From G963667145 sp963667145 (lineage in GTDB: Bacteria > Cloacimonadota > Cloacimonadia > G963667145): DNA of 64,000 nt. Shown in pieces: positions 1-8,059 of the stretch (positions within the stretch are counted from its first letter, which is position 1; each line of letters begins with the position of its first letter). The stretch covers positions 682,001-746,000 of the forward strand of contig OY762943.1 in the NCBI GenBank assembly GCA_963667145.1, given 5' to 3'. The translations under genes were made by a program, and so were the position numbers. The notes beneath the pieces were generated by a model. That model was not told the origin of the DNA and searched no databases. It worked only from the letters and a program-made list of their open reading frames with translations.

Positions 1-88
1 AAAATTTTGCAAGATAAACTCTCACTTATTATTATAGCACTATTCACTATCAAATATTATATTCTATCTCTAAATTAATCAAAAAATC

Positions 89-121
89 TTGACCACCTGA
101 TATGCTACAAAAAATGTAGCA
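89..121 (+). promoter_or_regulatory. Candidate promoter and operator of the HxlR gene
   Basis: A TTGACC box (89-94) is followed by a perfect inverted repeat, TGCTACA (103-109) and TGTAGCA (115-121) with a five-A loop, ending just before the GGGAGGAG ribosome site at 123-130. The repeat falls where the -10 region would be, so binding there would block transcription. HxlR proteins often act on their own promoters, so this is the natural operator candidate. It could instead be a 5' UTR hairpin. The -10 box is not clear. Confidence 0.4.
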
Positions 122-133
122 CGGGAGGAGAAA

Positions 134-478
134 ATGATGATAAATATTCCAATTCCTGGAAGTCCTGTTAGAGGATCAAAAAGTGGTAAACCAGTAATGG
201 CTTTATTTGATCTACTCTGTCGAAGATGGTCTATGGGCATTATTTGGAATTTGAGTGAAGGAGAATTAACTTTTAGAGAACTTCAAAAAAAATGTGAAAC
301 AATATCTCCAACAATCTTGAACACCCGTCTAAAGGAGTTAAAATTAGTAAATTTTGTGCAGACTTCAGACCAAGGTTATAAACTAACAGAATTAGGAACA
401 GAATTGTTTAATTTATTAAAGCCATTTAAAAATTTTGCAATCAATTGGGGAAGTTTAATTTATAGAAAAGGAGAATGA
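134..478 (+). CDS. HxlR-family winged-helix transcriptional regulator
   Basis: A 114-residue DNA-binding protein of the HxlR/MarR-like winged-helix family, of usual length. The conserved family start is visible (around residues 24-38, with LLCRRWSMGIIWNL), followed by the recognition helix and wing at about 46-85 (FRELQKKCETISPTIL, then TRLKELKLV). Members of this family sense redox state, aldehydes or other small molecules and usually control a neighbouring gene and themselves. The start is fixed by GGGAGGAG six bases upstream; a second ATG follows at once. The last bases overlap the next gene by four (ATGA), so the two are translationally coupled. An inverted repeat lies in its promoter. 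The ligand cannot be told from sequence. Confidence 0.88.
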   Translation: MMINIPIPGSPVRGSKSGKPVMALFDLLCRRWSMGIIWNLSEGELTFRELQKKCETISPTILNTRLKELKLVNFVQTSDQGYKLTELGTELFNLLKPFKNFAINWGSLIYRKGE

Positions 479-699
479 AAATGGAAGATAAATTTGTACT
501 AAATGAAAGAGGCAACTGGGTGAAAAAAACTCAAAACAATATGCATAAAGAGCATTGTATTTGTTGGAATTGTCGCAATTTTAACCATCTAATTGAAAGC
601 AAAGGATGTGAAATAATTAAACAGGTTTTGACCTTAGCCGAGGAAAAAGAAATTGTCCTTCCTGTTTGGGAATGTAAAAATTTTTCAGAAAAAGCATAA
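475..699 (+). CDS. Small cysteine-rich protein coupled to HxlR
   Basis: A 74-residue protein I do not recognise. It holds a C-x-C-x2-C group (residues about 28-33, CICWNC), another Cys in a GC pair near residue 45, and a final C in WECKNF near residue 67. This looks like a small metal- or cluster-binding fold, or a redox-active thiol set. It overlaps the regulator by four bases, so the pair is one unit; it may be the sensor partner or the regulated product. There is no signal peptide or membrane segment. It is followed directly by a terminator shared with the convergent antiporter gene. Function is unknown; that the gene is real rests on the overlap and the ordered cysteines. Confidence 0.6.
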   Translation: MKMEDKFVLNERGNWVKKTQNNMHKEHCICWNCRNFNHLIESKGCEIIKQVLTLAEEKEIVLPVWECKNFSEKA

Positions 700-700
700 T

Positions 701-725
701 AAAAAAAGCCCGCTAAAAGCGGGCT
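701..725 (-). terminator. Intrinsic terminator between the HxlR unit and nhaC
   Basis: AGCCCGC (707-713) pairs with GCGGGCT (719-725) around a five-base loop. The run of A at 701-707 gives a U tract on the minus strand, so the element is best oriented for the antiporter gene; the stem may also stop plus-strand transcription from the HxlR unit. Confidence 0.8.
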
Positions 726-737
726 GATTAAAAAAAC

Positions 738-2309
738 TTAGATTATTTCGCCTTTGTCGTTGTATTTCGTTCCGACAAATCTGATAATAGCAAAAACTGT
801 AGCAGCTCCCAACAATAAACACCATAAAGGATTTAATCCGTATCCTGCAAAAATGAACAAGATGAAAGCTATAACAGCGACAACTATTGCGTAAGGCATC
901 TGCGTGCGAACGTGGTCGATGTGGTCTGCACCTGCACCTGTGGACGACAAAATTGTTGTGTCCGAGATAGGCGAGCAGTGGTCTCCCATCACAGAACCGG
1001 TAAGCACCGAACCGATGGTAGCTATCACAATTATACCTAACTCAGAGCCTCCACTGATTTCAGCAAAACCAACAGAGATAGGAATAGCTATCGGCATCAA
1101 AATGGCACACGTTCCCCAAGAAGTTCCCGTGGCAGTAGCGATGAACGCAGCAACCACAAACGTAAGAGCAGGTACGAGATGTCCCGACAAAATATTTCTC
1201 AGACTATCAATTATCCAAGTTGACAATCCCATTTCATCGATTACGGCTTTGAGTGCGAAAGCAAGGCAAAGCACAATACAAGCCACCAACATGGTTTTCA
1301 CGCCTGCAATCCACGAATCGACAGCTTCTTTCAGAGTAAATTTTTTGTTGATTACGCCCTTGATAATGATAACGATAGAGCTAATGAACGCTCCCCAAGT
1401 GAGCACCACAGAAGCGTCTGCGTCGCCAAAAGCGTCCTTGATGCTTTTTTCCATGCCACCACCGTTGTACCAAAGACCAACTACAACTACCAACAAGAAT
1501 ACCACCAAAGGAACAAGCATGTCGTAGATTGTACCAACAATTCCCTCATCTGGCAAAAGCGATTTGTCCTCTGTCACGATAGGAACAGCTCCATCGCGAT
1601 TCACTTTGCCTGTGCGTCTGGCACGAAGCTCGGCTTCCAGCATAGGACCAAAGTCCCTTCTGAGGAAAATTATCATGAAAGCAAAAAACAGTGCCAACAA
1701 GGAGTAAAATCTAAAAGGAATGGTTTGAAAGAAAATAATCATCGGATTTGCCTTGATGCTGAGTGCCTGAAAAGCTGTGGCAATAAGCCCGATTTCCATG
1801 GCAATCCAAGTGGAAACTGGAGCAATGGACGAAGCACTGGCTGCACCTGTGTCGATTATGTAAGAAAATTTCTCACGAGAAATATTTTGACTATCGGAGA
1901 TAGGACGCATTGTGTTTCCCACCAAAAGTGAGTTTGCATAATCATCGAAGAAGATAGCCAAAGTCATCAAAAAAGTGGCAAGCATAGTGGAGCGAGTGCT
2001 TGAAGCCTTGCGAGTGAGTGCGTCGGCGATAGCTTTGGTTCCTCCCGTTTTGCTGATAATGCCTATCATTCCTCCGATTGCCAAACAAAAAAGGATTACT
2101 CCCACATTCCATGCATCAGCCAGCGATTTGCCAACGATGTATGTGCTGAAAGTTTCCAACAATCCTTTGACAGGGTTCCAACCATTGATGATGGTTACTC
2201 CCACGAAAGTTCCCAATAGAAGCGATATAACAACTTCTCTTTTCCAAATTGCCAAACCTATGGCAATCACAGGTGGCAATATAGCCAACCACCCAAAACT
2301 AGGCTCCAT
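738..2309 (-). CDS. nhaC: NhaC-family Na+/H+ antiporter
   Basis: A 523-residue polytopic inner-membrane protein of the NhaC/IT superfamily, full length for the family, with about twelve hydrophobic segments. The signature FDDYANSLLVGNTMRPISD lies at residues 121-139, followed by the conserved S-S-I-A-P-V-S-T-W-I stretch, and a second conserved region near residues 395-440 (TGTSWGTCAILMP, then GSVMGDHCSPISDTT). It probably exchanges sodium for protons, though some family members carry other anions or amines against sodium or protons. AAGGAG lies just before the ATG at 2309. It is downstream of codA but separated by 105 bases that carry a TTGACG box at 2370-2375, so it may have its own promoter. 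Confidence 0.88.
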   Translation of the reverse strand: MEPSFGWLAILPPVIAIGLAIWKREVVISLLLGTFVGVTIINGWNPVKGLLETFSTYIVGKSLADAWNVGVILFCLAIGGMIGIISKTGGTKAIADALTRKASSTRSTMLATFLMTLAIFFDDYANSLLVGNTMRPISDSQNISREKFSYIIDTGAASASSIAPVSTWIAMEIGLIATAFQALSIKANPMIIFFQTIPFRFYSLLALFFAFMIIFLRRDFGPMLEAELRARRTGKVNRDGAVPIVTEDKSLLPDEGIVGTIYDMLVPLVVFLLVVVVGLWYNGGGMEKSIKDAFGDADASVVLTWGAFISSIVIIIKGVINKKFTLKEAVDSWIAGVKTMLVACIVLCLAFALKAVIDEMGLSTWIIDSLRNILSGHLVPALTFVVAAFIATATGTSWGTCAILMPIAIPISVGFAEISGGSELGIIVIATIGSVLTGSVMGDHCSPISDTTILSSTGAGADHIDHVRTQMPYAIVVAVIAFILFIFAGYGLNPLWCLLLGAATVFAIIRFVGTKYNDKGEII

Positions 2310-2414
2310 AATTCTCTCCTTGGTTCTATTTTAGTGAATTTTTTTAGAAATTTTTCGCTTCGCCCGACACGTCAATATTTTTTTAAATAAAAGCGAAGTA
2401 GGACGTTACAATTT

Positions 2415-3674
2415 CTACTTATAATTCACTTTTGTTTCTCCATTCCCCAAATCCACATAAGTAGCAAACGGCTCACACCTCGAAATTACTTTGCCTTTTC
2501 TGATGGAATATGCTATCTTAGCTTGCAATCTAAGAACATCATAAGGATTGTCTTCACTGAAAATAATGAAATTAGCACTGTTCCCTTCTTTTATTCCATA
2601 GTCTTTCAGTGATAAAGCCTTGGCACTATTGGTAGAAATCAAATCAAGACCACTACACAATTGCTCATAGCCCATCATCTGAGTAGCATGCAAACCCATA
2701 TGCAAAACTTGTAACATATTACCAGTTCCCAGTGGATACCATGGGTCGAAAATATCGTCGTGCCCAAAACAAACATTAATCCCCGCATCTATCATCTCAG
2801 GCACTCTCGTAAGACCTCTTCGCTTGGGATAATTGTCAAATCTGCCTTGAAGGTGAATATTCACTAGCGGATTTGAAATGAAATTAATTCCCGACATTTT
2901 CAAAAGTCTGAACAATTTATAAGCATAAGCGTTGTTGTATGAATGCATTGCTGTTGTGTGACTTGCGGTAACTTTATCTCCAATGCCATATTCCAAAGCC
3001 TTGGTCGCCAACACCTCCACAAATCTCGACTGCTCATCATCAATTTCATCACAATGCACATCAACCAGCAAACCTGTTTTCTTGGCTAATGCCATAATTT
3101 GATTAATCGATTCGACGCCATACTCCCGAGTAAACTCAAAATGCGGAATAGCTCCAATAACATCTGCCCCCAAGTCTATCGCTTTTTTCATCAAATCCAA
3201 CCCGTTTGGATAAGACAATATTCCCTCTTGTGGAAAAGCAACAATTTGCAAATCTATAACATCTTTCAGCTCTTCTCTTACTTTCGCCAGAGCCTTAACT
3301 GCTATCAATTCAGGGTCAGTGGTATCCACGTGAGTTCTGATATGCTGTATTCCCCCTGCAACTTGCCAAGAAATAGCTTTTTTTGCTCTATCCATTACGT
3401 CTTTTTCACTGAGCATTTTTTTTCTCTCAGACCACCTCTCTATCCCCTCAAAAAGTGTTCCCGATAAATTCCACTTCGGTTGTCCAGCTGTGAGTGTAGT
3501 GTCCAAATGAACGTGTGGTTCTACCAAAGGTGCCCACGCTAAATTGCCTCTTCCATCAATTATCTCTTCATCATTCTCTACTATATTTTCCGCTATTTTG
3601 GCAATTTTACCGTCTTTTACCAAAATCTGCCACAATCCATCTCTGCCTTGCAACTTTATATTTTTAACTAACAT
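2415..3674 (-). CDS. codA: Cytosine deaminase
   Basis: A 419-residue amidohydrolase that converts cytosine to uracil and ammonia in the cytoplasm; length matches E. coli CodA (427). The metal site is complete: H54 and H56 (PHVHLD), H207, the proton-shuttling E210 (VHCDE), H239 (ASHTT) and D306 in GHDDIFDPWYPLG. The sequence reads like CodA proper rather than the related isoguanine or triazine hydrolases, and the permease gene codB lies just upstream in the same direction. The start is supported by GAGG seven bases upstream. Ammonia release for nitrogen supply, and uracil for salvage, are the likely roles. Confidence 0.92.
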   Translation of the reverse strand: MLVKNIKLQGRDGLWQILVKDGKIAKIAENIVENDEEIIDGRGNLAWAPLVEPHVHLDTTLTAGQPKWNLSGTLFEGIERWSERKKMLSEKDVMDRAKKAISWQVAGGIQHIRTHVDTTDPELIAVKALAKVREELKDVIDLQIVAFPQEGILSYPNGLDLMKKAIDLGADVIGAIPHFEFTREYGVESINQIMALAKKTGLLVDVHCDEIDDEQSRFVEVLATKALEYGIGDKVTASHTTAMHSYNNAYAYKLFRLLKMSGINFISNPLVNIHLQGRFDNYPKRRGLTRVPEMIDAGINVCFGHDDIFDPWYPLGTGNMLQVLHMGLHATQMMGYEQLCSGLDLISTNSAKALSLKDYGIKEGNSANFIIFSEDNPYDVLRLQAKIAYSIRKGKVISRCEPFATYVDLGNGETKVNYK

Positions 3675-3684
3675 TTTTTTACCT

Positions 3685-3725
3685 CAAAAAAATACGAACC
3701 GACCCTACTGATTTAGCAAGGTCGG
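3685..3725 (-). terminator. Possible attenuator between codB and codA
   Basis: On the minus strand GCCGACC and GGTCGG (3720-3725 and 3699-3704) form a stem with a fifteen-base loop, followed after a few bases by a run of seven T (3686-3692). It sits in the 85-base codB-codA gap. A terminator inside an operon would lower codA relative to codB, or signals that codA also has its own promoter. Confidence 0.5.
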
Positions 3726-3759
3726 CTCAAATAATACAATTCACATAAGCAAAACAAAT

Positions 3760-4998
3760 TTACGCTTCGCTACTCTTTTCCATTTTGCAACCGATAAAAT
3801 AACTAATCCCTGCTGCAAGAATTCCATTAATTGGTGGAATACCTGGCAGATATTTAGCAGCCAAAAATCCAACCACCCATGCAACTATCGCAGCCCAATG
3901 AATATTCTTGTGATTTACTTCGGAATACTCTTTGTACTTGCGTTTTTTCACAAAATAGAAATCCGTGATGATGATAGCACCAATAGACGGAACAGCTACA
4001 CTGAGGAAACTAAGCCAGCCAACGAAATTATTATAAAGCCAAATAGCTGCAAGAGTGCCCAAAGCACCTATAAAAATCACCAGTTTATCTTTTGGCAATT
4101 TGGTAATATTGGACAATCCCAAACCAGAAGCATAAAGAGCGTTATCGTTAGTCGTCCAAATATTGAAACCGAGGATAATAATTCCAGCAACAATCAGACC
4201 TTGGCTAAACAAAACCTCCGAAATGTCGGAATTCCCTGTAGCCATAGCACCAACAGCTCCAAAAAGAAACATCAAAGTGTTTCCCAGAAAGAAAGCTATA
4301 ACAGTAGTAGAAACTCCTATTTTAGATGTTTTGGAAAATCTAGTGAAATCAGGCGTCAAGGTTCCTCCTGAAATGAATGAACCTACACAAGCGGAAATTG
4401 CCAAAAACATCGGCATACTATTTTCGGGAACCAAAGCTGCCAAAGCACCAAATCCTCCAGCAGAAGCTGTAGCTTTGGAAACAGACATCAAACCCAAAAT
4501 GGTAATAGCTGGAACAGCCACAAAACTGAGAGCTGTCAAAGCTTTAAATCCAAAATAAGCAGTACAAGTCATCAAAGCTCCTGACAAGATAACCAACAAA
4601 TAGATATTCAATCCCGTTACCTTTTGCACAGGTAAAGCAAACATCGCTACTCCCACTCCAAACCAACCAATTTGGGTAAAAGCAAGCAAAAAAGATGCCA
4701 GATAAGAGCCTGAAGTTCCATAAGAGTAGTGAGCCAAAAGGTGAGTACTCAAGCCAGTTTTACCAGCAATATTTGCCAACAATCCCGTATAAAGTCCCAA
4801 GATTAAATTTCCACAAAAAACCACGATAAAAAAATTTCCCAAGGTCAATTGTGTACCCAAACTTCCCCCTGCCCACATACTTGCTGAGAAAAAAGTAAAT
4901 CCCAACATAACCACCAATAACGACCAAAAACCACGTTTAGCATCTTCTGGAACTCTTTCCAATGCATAATCATGGCTATGCTTTTCTACATTACTCAT
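3760..4998 (-). CDS. codB: Cytosine permease (NCS1 family)
   Basis: A 412-residue inner-membrane transporter of the nucleobase-cation-symport-1 family that imports cytosine for CodA. Family stretches are plain: LGFTFFSASMWAGG near the start, LLAHYSYGTSGS, QIGWFGVGVAMFALP and NIWTTNDNALYASGLG; these match E. coli CodB closely in order and spacing. About twelve membrane segments. The longer frame begins at 5010, but that ATG overlaps the Shine-Dalgarno GGAGG (5004-5008), which is correctly placed for the ATG at 4998, so I start there. It is the first gene of the codB-codA unit. Confidence 0.92.
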   Translation of the reverse strand: MSNVEKHSHDYALERVPEDAKRGFWSLLVVMLGFTFFSASMWAGGSLGTQLTLGNFFIVVFCGNLILGLYTGLLANIAGKTGLSTHLLAHYSYGTSGSYLASFLLAFTQIGWFGVGVAMFALPVQKVTGLNIYLLVILSGALMTCTAYFGFKALTALSFVAVPAITILGLMSVSKATASAGGFGALAALVPENSMPMFLAISACVGSFISGGTLTPDFTRFSKTSKIGVSTTVIAFFLGNTLMFLFGAVGAMATGNSDISEVLFSQGLIVAGIIILGFNIWTTNDNALYASGLGLSNITKLPKDKLVIFIGALGTLAAIWLYNNFVGWLSFLSVAVPSIGAIIITDFYFVKKRKYKEYSEVNHKNIHWAAIVAWVVGFLAAKYLPGIPPINGILAAGISYFIGCKMEKSSEA

Positions 4999-5027
4999 AA
5001 TTTCCTCCATTAAATTTTAAATGTGTC

Positions 5028-5057
5028 AATCTACCTCATGCAGAAATTCTTTGTCAA
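5028..5057 (-). promoter_or_regulatory. Candidate codB promoter
   Basis: On the minus strand TTGACA (5052-5057) and TAGATT (5028-5033) are 18 bases apart, about 20 bases before the codB ribosome site. A perfect -35 box and good spacing make this one of the clearer promoters in the window. The opposite strand must also hold the promoter of the divergent hydrolase gene, which I cannot locate. Confidence 0.45.
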
Positions 5058-5142
5058 ACTAATTACAAAATTTATTAGTCATCAAAAAATAAAAAATTTT
5101 TATTCCTTGCGTTTTTATATTCACGTAAAATCTACGGTAATT

Positions 5143-6702
5143 ATGAAGACTTTAATCAAAAATGCGACAATCATCAATGGCGACGGAGTAACTCATCCCT
5201 ATCTCTCCGACTTGCTAATTAAAGATGAATTGATAGAAAAAATCGATAAAAATATTACTCTTCCTAATGTGAAAACTTTTGATTTGAAAGGGGATTACCT
5301 CACTCCTGGATTCATAGATTCGCACTCACACTACGATTTGGCATATTTCACGAAGGATTTGCTACACTCGAAAATTCAGCAGGGAATCACCACGGAAATT
5401 ACTGGACAATGCGGACTTGGAGTTCATCCTATGCCAAGGAATCTGCAAGCTCAATTCCGAAGCAATTTGCTGATAGGCGACTTGCCCATTGAGTGGAATT
5501 GGGAAAGCACTTGGGAATACGTGGACACTCTGCAAAAAAGCGGTCTTGCCATCAACAATGTGCCTTCTATCGCCCACGGAGTTCTCCGCTACACACAAAC
5601 TCAAGACAAAAATTTAGCACTTACCGACAAGCAAATCAACACCATTTGCGAACTTGCTGAAGAAGGCTTTCGAGCTGGAATAAAAACTCTGTCGTTCGGC
5701 TTCATCTACTTGCCAGCATTGTACTATAGAAAAGAAGAGGTCAAATCGCTGCTCAAAGTCGCTGCTAAATACAATATCGTCGCGAGTGTGCACATGAAAA
5801 GCGAAAGCGACAAAATTGTGGAAGCTCTCACAGAAATAGCTTCACTTGCTTCCCAAGCCAATTGCCAGTTGCACATCTCACATCTGAAAATCATCGGCAA
5901 AGAGCACGCGAGATTTTTACTCGAAATCTTCCAACTTATCGAAAAACACAACCTCACATTCGACACCTATTTTTACAACAACGGTTGCACGCTCTTGGCT
6001 TCGCTAATTCCACCAGAACTGATGGACAAGCATGGATTGGAAGCGACTTGCGAAAAATTTAAAAGCAGAAACTTCAGAGAAACCGTGCAAAAAGCAATTG
6101 AGAAAAACAACTCATCTTTGCCTTGGGACAACCTGTATAAATTCTTGGGAGCAGAAAATATTTTTATAGATTCACTGGGAAAAAACAAGAACCTCATCGG
6201 TAAAAATCTATCCGAAATTCCTATGGGAGAAAATCCTTTGGAAGCAATGCTCCTGCTCCTCTCTGAAGAAAAAGGACACATTTTGATGAAAGATTATTTC
6301 TCCTCCGAAGAAACCGCAGAAAGAATTTTGCTTCACCCAAAAGGTGTCTTCTCCACCGACTCACTGCCTCTGAGTACACATCCACGAGGATTTGTTGCTT
6401 TTCCCAAAATTTTAAAGAAAGCCGTATTTCAAAAAAAACTATTGCCTATCGAAACTGCCATTCACAAAATGTGTGGCTATCCTGCCAAGATTTTCGGTTT
6501 GGAGAAAAGGGGTCTGATAAAAGAAAAATACTTTGCTGACCTTGTCAGCTTTAGTGACAAAATCGATTACGAAGGCAAAGAAATTAAAAATTTGGACTTG
6601 GTGATTATCAACGGAACGCCTGTGAAAATCGGAAACAGAATTTTGAAAGAAAAGTGCGGAAAAATCTTACTCAATCCCCAAAAACAAAACTGTTGCTTCT
6701 GA
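5143..6702 (+). CDS. N-acyl-D-amino-acid deacylase / D-aminoacylase-like amidohydrolase
   Basis: A 519-residue cytoplasmic amidohydrolase. Features of the D-aminoacylase branch are present: the metal pair H61/H63 (DSHSHYD), C90 in TGQCGLG (the unusual Cys ligand of D-aminoacylase), a His in VHMKSE, a His in HISHLK, and the catalytic Asp in STDSLP followed by THPRGFVAFP. Such enzymes remove acyl groups from N-acyl-D-amino acids; some relatives act on D-glutamate or dipeptide substrates. The frame is open from 5023, but homology begins at the ATG at 5143 (MKTLIKNATIINGDG), the usual N-terminus; no good ribosome site precedes either start. It is divergent from codB, and together they suggest nitrogen scavenging. 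Confidence 0.82.
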   Translation: MKTLIKNATIINGDGVTHPYLSDLLIKDELIEKIDKNITLPNVKTFDLKGDYLTPGFIDSHSHYDLAYFTKDLLHSKIQQGITTEITGQCGLGVHPMPRNLQAQFRSNLLIGDLPIEWNWESTWEYVDTLQKSGLAINNVPSIAHGVLRYTQTQDKNLALTDKQINTICELAEEGFRAGIKTLSFGFIYLPALYYRKEEVKSLLKVAAKYNIVASVHMKSESDKIVEALTEIASLASQANCQLHISHLKIIGKEHARFLLEIFQLIEKHNLTFDTYFYNNGCTLLASLIPPELMDKHGLEATCEKFKSRNFRETVQKAIEKNNSSLPWDNLYKFLGAENIFIDSLGKNKNLIGKNLSEIPMGENPLEAMLLLLSEEKGHILMKDYFSSEETAERILLHPKGVFSTDSLPLSTHPRGFVAFPKILKKAVFQKKLLPIETAIHKMCGYPAKIFGLEKRGLIKEKYFADLVSFSDKIDYEGKEIKNLDLVIINGTPVKIGNRILKEKCGKILLNPQKQNCCF

Positions 6703-6757
6703 ATTCAAAAAAAATCTTGACCAAATTCCCATAAGCAAAAAGCGTATTTTTGACAGT

Positions 6758-6835
6758 CGGGATGTAGCGCAGTCCGGATAGCGTACATGAATGGGGTTCA
6801 TGTGGTCGCAGGTTCAAATCCTGTCATCCCGACCA
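6758..6835 (+). tRNA. tRNA-Pro (GGG)
   Basis: A full cloverleaf with acceptor CGGGATG (6758-6764) pairing CATCCCG (6825-6831), encoded CCA at 6833-6835, and the T arm GGTTCAAATCC. The anticodon stem CATGA/TCATG holds a seven-base loop with anticodon GGG followed by G37, as usual in tRNA-Pro. A TTGACC box lies at 6717-6722. Confidence 0.95.
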
Positions 6836-6856
6836 TTTTCTCTATAATTTTTCCCA

Positions 6857-6889
6857 ACAAAAAAACCTTCCACATCCAAGCAGAAGGTT
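6857..6889 (-). terminator. Intrinsic terminator of efp
   Basis: AACCTTC (6864-6870) pairs with GAAGGTT (6883-6889) around a twelve-base loop; the A run at 6859-6865 gives a U tract on the minus strand just after efp. It lies between the convergent tRNA-Pro and efp. Confidence 0.75.
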
Positions 6890-6908
6890 ATTTATATTAA
6901 AATGAAAT

Positions 6909-7478
6909 CTATTTAATTCTTTCCAAATATTTGCCCGTGCGAGTATCAACCTTAATCAAGTCGCCCTCTTCGATGAAGAACGGAATGGAAATCGGCATCC
7001 CAGTCTCGGTCTTCCCCGTCTTATAGCTCGTGGAAGCGGAATTGCCTTTGACATTAGGCTCACATTCAGCAATCTTGAGGTTCACGCTCGTTGGAAGATC
7101 CAAGCCCAAAACAAGACTAGTATCGTTCTCACCGAATTTTATCTTCACCTGTGTGCCTTCCAACAGATAGTATTTATTGTCGCCTATAGTTTCTTGCGGA
7201 ACTGCCAACTGCTCAAACGTCTCACTATTCATGAAGTGGAAAAATTCCTCATCGCTATATAAATAGTCCAATTTATGTGCTTCCACTCTCACAGGCTCAA
7301 TCTTTTCTCCCGCTCTAAAAGTGTTTTCCACAACTTGTCCAGTTTGCACATTTTTCAGCTTCGTCCTCACAAAAGCTCCACCTTTGCCAGGCTTCACATG
7401 CAAAAATTCCACAATTTCCCACAGCTTGTCTTTGTGTCTGATAATAAGTCCGTTACGAATATCAGAAGTAGATGCCAT
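6909..7478 (-). CDS. efp: Elongation factor P
   Basis: A 189-residue translation factor that binds between the P and E sites and relieves stalling at proline runs. All three beta-barrel domains are present and the length is standard. The tip loop is PGKGGAF with K32 as the residue normally modified. The C-terminal domain ends with the conserved region GDLIKVDTRTGKYLERIK. No modifying enzyme (EpmA/EpmB, EarP or YmfI type) is in the window; the Lys at the tip excludes the Arg-rhamnosylated class. The start has a weak AGGAG upstream (near 7486-7490). It stands alone, between tRNA-Leu and tRNA-Pro. Confidence 0.96.
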   Translation of the reverse strand: MASTSDIRNGLIIRHKDKLWEIVEFLHVKPGKGGAFVRTKLKNVQTGQVVENTFRAGEKIEPVRVEAHKLDYLYSDEEFFHFMNSETFEQLAVPQETIGDNKYYLLEGTQVKIKFGENDTSLVLGLDLPTSVNLKIAECEPNVKGNSASTSYKTGKTETGMPISIPFFIEEGDLIKVDTRTGKYLERIK

Positions 7479-7525
7479 AACACTGCTCCTAAATTTTAAA
7501 ATTTACTCAACTCTTTAAAATGACC

Positions 7526-7552
7526 AAAAAAAAAGCCTCCAAATAAGAAGGC
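7526..7552 (-). terminator. Intrinsic terminator of tRNA-Leu
   Basis: On the minus strand GCCTTC (7547-7552) pairs with GGAGGC (7535-7540), followed by nine T (7526-7534). It lies 10 bases past the tRNA-Leu 3' end and ahead of efp. Confidence 0.8.
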
Positions 7553-7561
7553 AATAAAAAA

Positions 7562-7648
7562 TGGTGCCGAAGGCCGGACTTGAACCGGCACGAGCAAAAG
7601 CTCGGAGGATTTTGAATCCACTGCGTCTACCAATTTCACCACTTCGGC
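7562..7648 (-). tRNA. tRNA-Leu (CAA)
   Basis: A class II tRNA with acceptor GCCGAAG (7642-7648) pairing CTTCGGC, encoded CCA, and a long variable arm CGAGC-TTTT-GCTCG. The loop TTCAAAA gives anticodon CAA. The anticodon stem GTGGA/TCCTC has one T-T mismatch at its second pair; everything else is canonical, so I take the gene as functional. Confidence 0.93.
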
Positions 7649-7807
7649 TATATAACTCAAAACTTGAGTGAGTGCATACAAAATTTGGGGGATTTTAAGT
7701 CAAGCAAAATATATCGTTCTTTTTTCGGCATGACCTGACCACTACAACCAGTGGCTTCCTGCTCTCCTACTTCATACTCACGCAAGGGGTATCCATTTGC
7801 AATATAC

Positions 7808-7834
7808 CTTCTTTTTTTCGCCGTAAAAAAGAAG
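7808..7834. repeat. Short palindrome, copy 1 of an A/T-tract family
   Basis: CTTCTTTTTT (7808-7817) and AAAAAAGAAG (7825-7834) form a perfect ten-base inverted repeat around TCGCCGT. A related but larger palindrome lies at 8019-8059. Both have pyrimidine then purine arms and a short CG-containing loop, as in small intergenic palindromic elements. The stretch 7649-8111 has no convincing gene; it holds this element, the hairpin at 7950-8011 and the second palindrome. Confidence 0.55.
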
Positions 7835-7949
7835 CAAAAAACCTCTAAATACAAAATCGAAGAGTGCTTCGTTCGAAGTTGAGAGGGCTTCAAATCCTTC
7901 AAGTTGAGCCTCGTAAAAATAGAAAACAACTGAAGTCAATTATTGTGCG

Positions 7950-8011
7950 TCTGACCACTAAAATAAAGCTAATCTTTGAGACTACATTTTAGTGGTCAGA
8001 TTATTTTTTTT
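7950..8011 (+). terminator. Strong plus-strand terminator-like hairpin with no gene upstream
   Basis: TCTGACCACTAAAAT (7950-7964) and ATTTTAGTGGTCAGA (7986-8000) are a perfect 15-base inverted repeat with a 21-base loop, followed at once by TTATTTTTTTT (8001-8011). That is the form of an intrinsic terminator on the plus strand, yet no plus-strand gene precedes it. Part of the arm (CTGACCACT) also occurs at 7734-7742 in a smaller hairpin. It may end an unannotated small RNA, or be a repeat element. Confidence 0.5.
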
Positions 8012-8018
8012 CTTTGGC

Positions 8019-8059
8019 GTTACTCTTTCTTTTTTTATCACGAAAAAAAGAAAGGTAAC
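8019..8059. repeat. Palindrome, copy 2 of an A/T-tract family
   Basis: GTTAC plus a pyrimidine run (8019-8036) is matched by the exact complement in 8043-8059, with one bulged base and a loop of ATCACG: a 17-pair stem. It resembles the palindrome at 7808-7834. Neither strand codes for anything plausible here. Confidence 0.6.

Noticed and set aside
904..1527. 207-residue plus-strand frame inside nhaC
   Set aside because: It is the antisense shadow of a clear antiporter gene; no motifs or ribosome site.
2340..2414. Inverted repeat CTTCGC/GCGAAG between codA and nhaC considered as a terminator
   Set aside because: Neither strand has a T run after the stem.
6700..6757. TAnnTTTG element (6745-6752) as a Bacteroidetes-type promoter of tRNA-Pro
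   Set aside because: Spacing to the TTG box is too long and other genes in the window do not show the same element.
7496..7681. 61-residue minus-strand frame
   Set aside because: It reads through the tRNA-Leu gene and its terminator.
7657..7929. 90-residue minus-strand open frame upstream of tRNA-Leu
   Set aside because: It runs through the palindromic, low-complexity spacer, has no ribosome site, and its middle is the translated A/T palindrome.
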